From assembly GCA_964345295.1 (NCBI GenBank), contig CAYFQG010000004.1, forward strand, positions 1 to 64,000: a DNA stretch of 64,000 nucleotides, in the 5' to 3' direction. Shown here piece by piece: positions 54,066 to 60,763 of the stretch. A program made the translations under genes and the position numbers. This stretch comes from JASBZA01 sp964345295 (GTDB lineage: Bacteria; Bacillota; Clostridia; Saccharofermentanales; Fastidiosipilaceae). The notes beneath the pieces are model-generated. The model made no database searches, was not told where the DNA came from, and saw nothing but the letters and a program-made list of their open reading frames with translations. How positions within the stretch are numbered: position 1 is the stretch's first letter; each line of letters begins with the position of its first letter.

Positions 54066-55310
54066 ATGGAACATCCGGATTTAAGGCATTTAGATGGGAC
54101 CGACCGACTCTTTTTCAGAGGCGGAGATAAAAAGATTGAAAATTATATTTTAACTTGGCTAAAGTCGCCGAGAAATCATTACTTTTTGGCCTGGAATAAG
54201 CATTCCGGAGGCCCGGATGATATCTATTATCTTGAATTGACCGACAGTTTGACACTGTCGGCTTATTTAAAAAAGCCAATCCGGGCCAAAGAGTATGATT
54301 TTCTTTTAATGGAAATTTGCCGAGCATTGATTTTTCTGGACGCAAGTCTAATGGATCCTCATGGCTTGGTCTTAAACATGGACTATGTTTATCTTTTTCC
54401 CGGCACGGAGAGGAATCTCAGTAAAGGAGAACTTCCCTATAAAGTAAAATTTGTCTATTTACCCTACCTGCAATCGGAAGTGGCTGCGAATGTTCTTGAT
54501 AGAGAAGCCTTTTGGAAAATCTTAATTAATAAATATTTAGACCTCAATAAGTCTGCAAAGAAAAAAGCGGCAAAGACTTGGCTGGATAAGATCTATGACG
54601 GTGAAGAGCTGATTTTATCGACATTAGAAGCAAAGTATCAGAAAAAGGAAAGTAAAAAGAAGCTTTCAGAGGAATGGCCAAGGATTCTTTCTACAGGAAA
54701 CCTTCCCATAATTTTAATGACCGGAGAAATCCTAATCTTGCTGACACTATACGGAATAAACTATTTTCTGGGCCATATCCCTGTGCTGCTTCTTTGTATT
54801 TTGCTGTCTTTAATTGTTTTTATCTTATTCTTACAGTTGAAACTTTTGCTAAATCCGGCATCGCCTTTTTATTGGAAAGCGTTTCAAGAAGTAGAAAGGA
54901 AGAATAACGTAGCCAGCCGCAAACACGCTCTGGAATCGGTCAAGCATAAGGCGGATAAGACTCTAATTGAAGCCAATCCGGGAGGGAAATTAAGATTAGC
55001 CAATCTTACCCTACTTAGCTCCGGCTTAGGGCAGAAAAAGGAGCTTAGTTGGCAGATTTATCAAGAGGATTTTATTCTGGGAACAGACGAGAAAAAAGCC
55101 GACCTCTTCCTCCCTCTGGGGGAAGAAGAGTCGGCCGGACCTGTATTACGGATTTGTCAAAGACAGGGCAGTTTTTACTGTCAGGCTCTTAGCAGTACCG
55201 TAAATACGTATTTGAAAGACCGTTTACTTTACCGATATGAGGATTATCTCATGCCCGACGAGTGCATCTTAAAAATCCAAAAACTGATTTTTCGTTTTAG
55301 AGCCTACTAA
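54066..55310 (+). CDS. DUF6382-like membrane protein with degenerate FHA domain
   Basis: The 414-residue protein ends the Tad locus, 8 bp after the pilin. The N-terminal domain (about 1-150) has YFLAWNKHSG..DDIYYLELTDSLTLSAYLKK and LMDPHGLVLNMDYVYLFPG, resembling the DUF6382 module of Clostridia Tad loci. Two helices lie at about 215-270. The C-terminus looks FHA-like: FILGTDEKKADLFLP, then LRICQRQGSFYCQALSSTVNTYLKDRLL. The usual Gly-Arg pair that binds phosphothreonine is Gly-Thr, so recognition may be lost. ATG 54066 follows GAGGTGG. Assignment rests on pattern only. Confidence 0.6.
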   Translation: MEHPDLRHLDGTDRLFFRGGDKKIENYILTWLKSPRNHYFLAWNKHSGGPDDIYYLELTDSLTLSAYLKKPIRAKEYDFLLMEICRALIFLDASLMDPHGLVLNMDYVYLFPGTERNLSKGELPYKVKFVYLPYLQSEVAANVLDREAFWKILINKYLDLNKSAKKKAAKTWLDKIYDGEELILSTLEAKYQKKESKKKLSEEWPRILSTGNLPIILMTGEILILLTLYGINYFLGHIPVLLLCILLSLIVFILFLQLKLLLNPASPFYWKAFQEVERKNNVASRKHALESVKHKADKTLIEANPGGKLRLANLTLLSSGLGQKKELSWQIYQEDFILGTDEKKADLFLPLGEEESAGPVLRICQRQGSFYCQALSSTVNTYLKDRLLYRYEDYLMPDECILKIQKLIFRFRAY

Positions 55311-55361
55311 GATGAGTAGTTAGCTTCAAACTCAGTTGGGCTGTGGGATAAAACGGGATGC

Positions 55362-55997
55362 TTACTTGGTACCGAATAAACGATCTCCGGCATCGCCCAA
55401 ACCGGGAACAATGTAACCGTGTTCGTTTAAGCCTTCATCTAAGCAGGCACAGTAAATGGGAACTTCGGGATGATTCTTTCTCAGCAGTTCAATGCCTTCC
55501 GGAGCAGCAATTAGACAGACAAAACGGATATGTGTCACGCCTCTGGCCTTAAGAAAATCAATAGAGGCAGAAGCACTGCCGCCGGTTGCCAGCATAGGAT
55601 CTAAGAGAATAACTTCACGATTGGCCACATCTTCGGGGAGTTTGCAGTAATATTCTACAGGTTGAAGTGTCTTGGGATCTCTGTAGACTCCAATATGGCC
55701 CACCTTAGCGGAAGGAATAAGTCGGAGCATGGGGTCTACCATACCCAGACCTGCACGCAAGATGGGAACTAAGGTTAACTTCTTGCCTTCGAGGACTCTG
55801 GCCTTGGCCGTGCCCATAGGTGTCTCGACATCAACCTCGACAGTGGGAAGATCTCTGGTTACTTCATAGCCCATAAGCATAGAAATTTCACTGGCGAGCT
55901 CTCTGAACTCCTTGGTGTTTGTATGCTTATCTCTTAAAAGGGCGGTTTTGTGTTGGATAAGGGGGTGATCAAAAATAAATACGTTGTTTTCTTTCAT
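55362..55997 (-). CDS. upp: Uracil phosphoribosyltransferase
   Basis: Salvages uracil to UMP with PRPP. The 211-residue protein starts with FIFDHPLIQHKTALLRDKHTNTKEFRELASEI, has VPILRAGLGMVDPMLRLIPSAKVGHIG, the PRPP motif LLDPMLATGGSASASIDFLK, and a C-terminal GYIVPGLGDAGDRLFGTK uracil site. A minus-strand TATAAT (56041-56036) lies about 40 bp upstream. Confidence 0.96.
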   Translation of the reverse strand: MKENNVFIFDHPLIQHKTALLRDKHTNTKEFRELASEISMLMGYEVTRDLPTVEVDVETPMGTAKARVLEGKKLTLVPILRAGLGMVDPMLRLIPSAKVGHIGVYRDPKTLQPVEYYCKLPEDVANREVILLDPMLATGGSASASIDFLKARGVTHIRFVCLIAAPEGIELLRKNHPEVPIYCACLDEGLNEHGYIVPGLGDAGDRLFGTK

Positions 55998-56014
55998 TGT
56001 CTGAATTCCTTCCT

Positions 56015-56037
56015 ATGTCAATGATTCCTTTAGACAT
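56015..56037. promoter_or_regulatory. TGTC/GACA inverted repeat upstream of serine recombinase
   Basis: ATGTC (56015-56019) and GACAT (56033-56037) form an inverted repeat with a 13-bp spacer between upp and the recombinase gene. TGTC-N-GACA half-sites are typical of Tn3-type resolvase subsites, so this may be a binding or autoregulatory site. Confidence 0.3.
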
Positions 56038-56070
56038 TATAAGTAAAAAAAGAAATGGAGAAAGAGAAAT

Positions 56071-56664
56071 ATGCAAACTTATGGTTATGTAAGAGTATCA
56101 ACAGCAGATCAATGTGTAGACAGGCAGGTTTTAGCTCTGAAAAGAGAAGGAGTTAAAGAAGAAAATATCTTCACGGATTACCTCACGGGCTACACTTTTA
56201 ACAGGCCCAGTTATAAGGCTTTGATGAGTCAATTAAAAGAAGGAGATCTAATTATCATTCTCAGCTTGGACCGCTTGGGCCGTAATTACCGGGAGATTTT
56301 AAATGAGTGGCGTAAGATTACCGAAGAGATCAAAGCGGATATTTACGTTATCGATATGCCGGCCCTGGATACGAGGAAGAGTAAGAATTTGGTCGACAAT
56401 CTCATCACCGATATTGTGCTTCAACTTTTAAGCTACGTAGCAGAGACTGAAAGAGAATTTATTTTGGCCAGGCAAAGTGAAGGCATTGCGGCGGCCAAAG
56501 AACGAGGTGTCAAATTCGGCAGACCCAAAATCAAGGTGCCGAAAAATTTTGAAAGAGTCCGTGATAAGTGGCTCAAACAAGAGATTTCATCCAGAGAAGC
56601 CGGGCAAATTTTGGGTGTATCCCATACGACTTTTCTAAGATGGAATCGTATTTTGTCTGCCTAA
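56071..56664 (+). CDS. Serine recombinase, resolvase/invertase family
   Basis: The small (197 residues) serine recombinase has YGYVRVSTADQCVDRQVLAL with the nucleophile Ser at about 10, GDLIIILSLDRLGRNYREIL (catalytic Arg), a long alphaE helix (SYVAETEREFILARQSEGIAAAKERGVKFGRPK) and a C-terminal helix-turn-helix (SSREAGQILGVSHTTFLRWN). It is the size of resolvases and invertases. No transposase, IS ends or invertible module is visible beside it, so it is a solitary copy. Its own promoter region contains a TGTC/GACA repeat. It stands 430 bp before a tRNA gene. Confidence 0.92.
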   Translation: MQTYGYVRVSTADQCVDRQVLALKREGVKEENIFTDYLTGYTFNRPSYKALMSQLKEGDLIIILSLDRLGRNYREILNEWRKITEEIKADIYVIDMPALDTRKSKNLVDNLITDIVLQLLSYVAETEREFILARQSEGIAAAKERGVKFGRPKIKVPKNFERVRDKWLKQEISSREAGQILGVSHTTFLRWNRILSA

Positions 56665-57094
56665 TTTGTAATAAATGGTAGGCTTTTTATTACACGGTTT
56701 TGTTGCAAAAATATTACATTTTCTGACGAAAAAATGGGATTTTTAAGACCTTTTTTCTGCATATAGACAAAATTTTAACATATTTTTTCAAGCTTGGAGC
56801 TTGGTTCACAAAGCCTAGTTTTTGAGCCAAACTTCAAGACATTTACAAAACATTTATAATCTCTCTGAAAAATCAAATATTTTGCCTATTCATTTTGCTC
56901 GATACATAAAATGTGCATTCGGGTTGTATGATAAGCTATGGCCAAAGAGTCGATAAATTGTTATCATTAAACACTGAAGTTTAGCAGAAAATGTGATAAG
57001 TCTTCGATAAGACCCTTGAAAGGACAGATTCTTTATGGTAACATTCTGCCTGCTTACTTAAAGTGTTGCATTTTGAGTTTAAGTTAAATGACTT
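56665..57094. other. AT-rich non-coding stretch with GATAA motif cluster
   Basis: No gene is seen in this 430-bp region between the recombinase and tRNA-Gln. It is AT-rich. It holds five GATAA/TTATC motifs in about 80 bp (GATAAG 56930, GATAAA 56952, TTATC 56961, GATAAG 56995 and 57006). These include the inverted repeat GATAA-ATTG-TTATC (56952-56965) and GTCTTCGATAAGAC (56999-57012 region). This could be a res-like recombination site or promoter DNA for the tRNA. Confidence 0.4.
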
Positions 57095-57168
57095 TGCCGA
57101 TTAGTGTAAAGGTAGCCCACCGGACTCTGACTCCGTTCGTGAGGGTTCGAATCCTTCATCGGCAGCCA
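57095..57168 (+). tRNA. tRNA-Gln (CTG)
   Basis: A 74-nt cloverleaf. The acceptor stem is TGCCGAT with ATCGGCA (7 bp), the discriminator is G and CCA is encoded. The T arm is GAGGG-TTCGAAT-CCTTC. Anticodon CTG is at 57127-57129 in a CTCTGAC loop. The D stem and the anticodon stem (first pair C-U) each carry one mismatch. Confidence 0.9.
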
Positions 57169-57192
57169 GGCCCATAAATATGGGCCTTTTTT
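57168..57192. terminator. Bidirectional terminator between tRNA-Gln and mutM
   Basis: AGGCCCAT and ATGGGCCT form a stem (57168-57175 with 57180-57187) with a 4-nt AT loop and a T-run to 57192. It lies between convergent transcripts. Confidence 0.85.
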
Positions 57193-57196
57193 ATGC

Positions 57197-58069
57197 TTAT
57201 TTTTGGCAATGTGGGCAGTAAACGCTGGTGCGTCCTGCGATTTTAGAAGCTTCCAAGCTTCTGCCGCATCGGTGGCAGGGAAGGCCCTTCCGGCCGTAAA
57301 CATGGAGAAAATTTTGATTATTACCGGACTCATTACGGGCATTTTTGTAATCTCTGAAGCTCGTTCCGCCATTATGTATGGATTGAATCAGAAGTATTTG
57401 AATAGCTTTATAAACACGTGTCCAGTCTTTCATGGTCAAGGACGAGGCGAGGCGGTCCGGCATGATGGAGGCCTCAAATAAGACCTCATCAGCATAGATA
57501 TTGCCTAAGCCTGCTAAAATCGACTGATCCAGGAGAAAGGATTTCATTTTTAAAGCCGAGTGCCTTTGGCCTTGGGCGTATAGATAGTCCGGGTTTAAGT
57601 CGGGGCCCAGGCAGTCCGGACCTATATTCGACAGGGTGAGAGGCGTTTTATAAAGTAAATTACGGTCGAAAAGTCTTACTTTTCCGAAGCGCCTAACATC
57701 GTTAAAAACCAAGAGACCCTTATCAAAATGAAAGACCAAATGCGTATGCTTGTGCCTAATAAGGTCTTGCATAGAAGACAGACTCATATCTTCCGAGTCT
57801 ATATAAACCAGCTTCCCTGTCATACCCAGGTGAATCAAAAGAATAAGGTCCTCGTCAGTCGGGACATCGGGTTTGGAAAAAACAAAAAGGAGATATTTTC
57901 CGTGCCTATGAATCTCGACCAACTTGCTATTTACAAGTTGATCCAAAGACTTCACCGGATCAAAGACACGGTAAATATCATCCCTTTTTACGGTAAGGTC
58001 CAGTAGGACACCGCCTAAGAGAGGTTCTAGTCCTCTTTTTACAATTTCAACTTCAGCTAATTCAGGCAT
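57197..58069 (-). CDS. mutM: Formamidopyrimidine-DNA glycosylase
   Basis: Removes 8-oxoguanine and FapyG and cuts the abasic strand. The 290-residue protein has the N-terminal catalytic PELAEVEIVKRGLEPLL (Pro2 and Glu3; canonical PELPEVE), HRHGKYLLFVF with the beta-lyase Lys, LGNIYADEVLFEASI with the helix-two-turn-helix, and the zinc finger CHRCGRSLEASKIAGRTSVYCPHC. No Shine-Dalgarno precedes ATG 58069; an extended -10 ends only 6 bp upstream, which suggests a leaderless mRNA. Confidence 0.95.
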   Translation of the reverse strand: MPELAEVEIVKRGLEPLLGGVLLDLTVKRDDIYRVFDPVKSLDQLVNSKLVEIHRHGKYLLFVFSKPDVPTDEDLILLIHLGMTGKLVYIDSEDMSLSSMQDLIRHKHTHLVFHFDKGLLVFNDVRRFGKVRLFDRNLLYKTPLTLSNIGPDCLGPDLNPDYLYAQGQRHSALKMKSFLLDQSILAGLGNIYADEVLFEASIMPDRLASSLTMKDWTRVYKAIQILLIQSIHNGGTSFRDYKNARNESGNNQNFLHVYGRKGLPCHRCGRSLEASKIAGRTSVYCPHCQK

Positions 58070-58075
58070 GAATGT

Positions 58076-58084
58076 ATTTTAGCA
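58076..58084 (-). promoter_or_regulatory. mutM extended -10 promoter
   Basis: Minus-strand TGCTAAAAT ends 6 bp before the mutM ATG, so the transcript would begin at or near the start codon. Confidence 0.5.
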
Positions 58085-58120
58085 GAAGCTGATTTTGGAA
58101 TAAGTTAGAAACGTAAAGAA

Positions 58121-58471
58121 TTAGCTTAAAGATTCTCGATGACGACGAATTAATTCTTCTTTTTCTGCTCTTAAGAGTGCTTCTTGTCTGGCTTGGAGGG
58201 CTCTTCTTTCGGCCAGCTGATCTAAAATGTAGCCGGGGCTAATGTCCAACCCTTCGCAGATACTTAAAAGTTTGCTGACACTGATAAAGCTGTAACCGTG
58301 TTCGACAGCGGACAGATAGGAATTATTGATGGAGGCACGTTCACATAATTCCTGTTGTGTGATGCTTTGTTTGTTCCTTTCATTGCGGATGAGGTCACCC
58401 AACCAGATTGCGTCTTGATCAGCTTGATTGTGCGGACTCTTGTTGTTTGTAGTAAATCTTTTCTCATTCAT
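58121..58471 (-). CDS. Small XRE-family regulator
   Basis: A 116-residue protein with a Cro/CI helix-turn-helix in the middle (IRNERNKQSITQQELCERASINNSYLSAVEHG, about 28-60, and ISVSKLLSICEGLDISPGYIL). A polar N-terminal tail (MNEKRFTTNNKSPHNQADQD) precedes it and a highly charged helix (ERRALQARQEALLRAEKEELIRRHRE) ends it, perhaps for dimerisation. No ligand domain is seen. Two TTGAATAT repeats overlap its promoter and may be its autoregulatory operator. Divergent from the structured-RNA/cysS transcript. Confidence 0.8.
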   Translation of the reverse strand: MNEKRFTTNNKSPHNQADQDAIWLGDLIRNERNKQSITQQELCERASINNSYLSAVEHGYSFISVSKLLSICEGLDISPGYILDQLAERRALQARQEALLRAEKEELIRRHRESLS

Positions 58472-58495
58472 AGTATCATCTCCTTCCTTATGGGT

Positions 58496-58536
58496 TGAAT
58501 ATATTGAATATTATGTTATCGGTTGGTATAGTCAAA
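58496..58536 (-). promoter_or_regulatory. Promoter and direct-repeat operator of the XRE gene
   Basis: Minus strand: TTGACT (58536-58531), a 16-bp spacer and TAATAT (58514-58509). TTGAATAT occurs twice with a 9-bp period on the plus strand (58496-58503, 58505-58512), covering the -10 and start region. This fits autorepression. Confidence 0.5.
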
Positions 58537-58648
58537 GTCCATAGGATATATCCGAAACTTTTCGATTGAAATTATGCGAGTTATCAAAATGTAATATTCA
58601 AGCAATAAAACTGACATATAAGAAGAGCTGAAAAACACAACGAATGTT

Positions 58649-58677
58649 TTGGCCTAAAGTTTACTACGTGATATACT
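58649..58677 (+). promoter_or_regulatory. Promoter of the structured RNA/cysS transcript
   Basis: TTGGCC (58649-58654), a 17-bp spacer and TATACT (58672-58677) with TGA before it (extended -10). The predicted start near 58684 coincides with the first paired base of the RNA. Confidence 0.65.
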
Positions 58678-58683
58678 CTTAGT

Positions 58684-58848
58684 ACCAATTAGTGCTTTCT
58701 ATTTTTGAACCTGCATTGACTTAATAGGGAGCTCGAGTTAGATCGGAATACTACCAAGCCTCATTTAATGAGAGGAAGGTATAAGACCGGCGCAGAGCCC
58801 CCACCTGACAATTTATTGTTAGGTGTCAGAAAGGGAGTGCTAATTGGT
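58684..58848 (+). ncRNA. Candidate 165-nt structured RNA, 6S-like layout or cysS leader
   Basis: 58684-58700 pairs with 58832-58848 over 17 uninterrupted pairs (4 G-U), closing a domain. Inside are a 9-bp hairpin ACCTGACAA/TTGTTAGGT (58803-58811 with 58816-58824), a GGGAGCTC/GAGCCCCC stem (58727-58734 with 58795-58802, one mismatch) and a hairpin CCTCAT/ATGAGAGG (58759-58775) nested within TACC/GGTA. The 5' side between closing and inner stems is a large A/T-rich unpaired loop. This bubble between two long stems recalls 6S RNA. No T-box or known riboswitch core is recognised, and there is no terminator before cysS (45 nt on). Confidence 0.5.
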
Positions 58849-58892
58849 TTCATTTTATAAGGGGGTAGGCCTAAGTAGCCTAAATGAGGATT

Positions 58893-60296
58893 ATGTATAT
58901 CTTTAATACACTTACAAGGCAGAAGGAAAAGTTTGAACCCATCGAAGAAGGTAAGGTTAAGATTTATGCCTGCGGACCTACAGTTTATAACTATTTTCAT
59001 CTGGGTAATGCCAGGCCCTTTATTACTTTTGACACTCTAAGACGTTATCTGGAATATAAAGGTTATGAGGTTACCTTTGTCCAGAACTTTACGGATATAG
59101 ATGACAAGATGATTACCAGAGCCCAAGAGGACGGTATAACGGTTCGGGCTTTGGCCGATAAATATATAGAAGAGTATTATAAAGATGCCCGAGGCCTTAA
59201 TATTGAGGAGGCGTCCTACCATCCCAGAGCGACGGAAACAATCGATGAGATTGTGCGATTTGTGGGCGAATTGGTAGACAAGGGTTTTGCCTACGTCGGT
59301 AACGACGGCGTTTATTTCTCTGTAGAGAAATTTCCCGAGTACACGAAGTTGTCGCACTATGATTTGGACGAATTAATCCAGAATGCCCGCAAAGAAATCA
59401 ACAAGGATAGCGGTAAGAAAGACCAGGTGGACTTCGTTTTATGGAAGTTTAAGAAAGAAGGCGAACCCGCTTGGCCCAGCCCCTGGGGAGAAGGACGGCC
59501 CGGTTGGCATATCGAGTGCTCGGCTATGGCCAGGAAGTACTTAGGCCAGACCATTGATATCCATTGTGGCGGCCAGGACCTGATTTTCCCTCACCATGAG
59601 AATGAAATTGCCCAGTCTGAAGCAGCTAACGGCAAGCCTTTTGTACACTACTGGATGCATAATGGTTTTATAACGGTAAATCACAGCAAGATGTCTAAGT
59701 CCGAAGGAAACTTCTTTACAGTGCGAGAGATTTCCGAGAAGGTGGGCTATATGCCTATCAGGCTTTTTATTTTAAGCTCGCACTACAGAAGCCCCATTAA
59801 TTACTCTTTAGACTTGGTAGAACAAGCCGGTAGGGCTTATGAGCGGATTGAAACCTGCTGGAAGAATATGCAATTCCTCCTGGATAATAATCCGGATGCC
59901 ATAGACGAGGATCAAAGAGAAGCTTTATCTAATTTAGTTCGACAGAAGCAGGCCTCCTTTGACGAAGCCATGGATGACGATCTGAACACGGCCGAAGCCA
60001 TGGGCGTTCTTTTCGAATTCGTCAGAGAGCTTAATACGGCTATGCAGAATTTCAAGGATTACCAAGCTTTTAAAGAAGCACAGGACGTACTGGGCAAGCT
60101 TTTAAATGTTTTAGGCTTAAACGTTTCCCAAGAAGATCAGCTGCCTCAGGAAATTTTGGACTTGGTTCAGGCCAGGCAGGATGCCAAGAAGAATAAGGAC
60201 TACGCTTCGGCAGACCGGATTCGCGATCGGATTGAGCAGGCCGGTTATAAGGTGATGGACACAGCTCAGGGCCCTCAGTTGGAGAAATTGTCTTAA
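58893..60296 (+). CDS. cysS: Cysteinyl-tRNA synthetase
   Basis: A class I synthetase (467 residues). It starts YIFNTLTRQKEKFEPIEEGKVKIYACGPTVYNYFHLGNARPF with the HIGH-type HLGN and the first zinc Cys. It then has WHIECSAMA and CGGQDLIFPHHENEIAQSEA (zinc ligands), KMSKSEGNFF, and a C-terminal DALR-like helical domain. ATG 58893 aligns with family starts; ATG 58884 would add MRI. The GAGG site is only 3 nt from ATG 58893, which is unusually tight. First gene of cysS-mrnC-rlmB. Confidence 0.96.
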   Translation: MYIFNTLTRQKEKFEPIEEGKVKIYACGPTVYNYFHLGNARPFITFDTLRRYLEYKGYEVTFVQNFTDIDDKMITRAQEDGITVRALADKYIEEYYKDARGLNIEEASYHPRATETIDEIVRFVGELVDKGFAYVGNDGVYFSVEKFPEYTKLSHYDLDELIQNARKEINKDSGKKDQVDFVLWKFKKEGEPAWPSPWGEGRPGWHIECSAMARKYLGQTIDIHCGGQDLIFPHHENEIAQSEAANGKPFVHYWMHNGFITVNHSKMSKSEGNFFTVREISEKVGYMPIRLFILSSHYRSPINYSLDLVEQAGRAYERIETCWKNMQFLLDNNPDAIDEDQREALSNLVRQKQASFDEAMDDDLNTAEAMGVLFEFVRELNTAMQNFKDYQAFKEAQDVLGKLLNVLGLNVSQEDQLPQEILDLVQARQDAKKNKDYASADRIRDRIEQAGYKVMDTAQGPQLEKLS

Positions 60297-60297
60297 G

Positions 60298-60705
60298 ATG
60301 TTTGATGATAAGAAGCTAAAAGATTTTCAGCAGCTTCCGGCCGATAACCTGGCTTATATTGGCGATGCGGTTTACGAGCTCTATATAAGGCTCATGGTTA
60401 TGTCCGACCACGATGCCAAGGCCGGTAAACTTCATCGCTATGCGGTGCACTATGCAAGGGCCAAATTTCAGGCCAATGCGGCTGTGAAGGTCCAGGCTAT
60501 TTTAGATGAGACAGAAAAGGCCGTTCTTATAAGAGGCCGTAACCAAAATGTCGGATCCATGCCAAAGAATGCCGGTATCCAGGAATACCGTTGGGCGACC
60601 GGTTTGGAAACACTCATCGGTTACCTCTACTTATCGGGGGACAAGGAACGTCTGGACGAAGTTATGGATTTTATCATTAAGACGGACGAGTCGAATCAAG
60701 CTTAA
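60298..60705 (+). CDS. mrnC: Mini-ribonuclease III
   Basis: Matures 23S rRNA ends. The 135-residue protein is an RNase III catalytic domain without the dsRNA-binding domain: NLAYIGDAVYELYIR (catalytic Asp), AKFQANAAVKVQAIL, RGRNQNVGSMPKNAGIQEYRWATGLETLIGYLYLSGD (catalytic Asp/Glu region). One base separates it from the cysS stop. Confidence 0.94.
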   Translation: MFDDKKLKDFQQLPADNLAYIGDAVYELYIRLMVMSDHDAKAGKLHRYAVHYARAKFQANAAVKVQAILDETEKAVLIRGRNQNVGSMPKNAGIQEYRWATGLETLIGYLYLSGDKERLDEVMDFIIKTDESNQA

Positions 60706-60763
60706 CAAGAGAACTTTTGAGCTTCACCTTTAAGCGAAAGAGAAGAGAGGCCCTAAGCACAAG

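Noticed and set aside
56665..57094. CRISPR array or IS element near the recombinase
   Set aside because: No repeat-spacer periodicity, terminal inverted repeats or transposase coding region are visible; the repeated motif is only 5-6 bp.
58684..58892. T-box leader for cysS
   Set aside because: No AGGGTGGNACCGCG T-box sequence, no specifier-loop stem I and no terminator/antiterminator pair were found.
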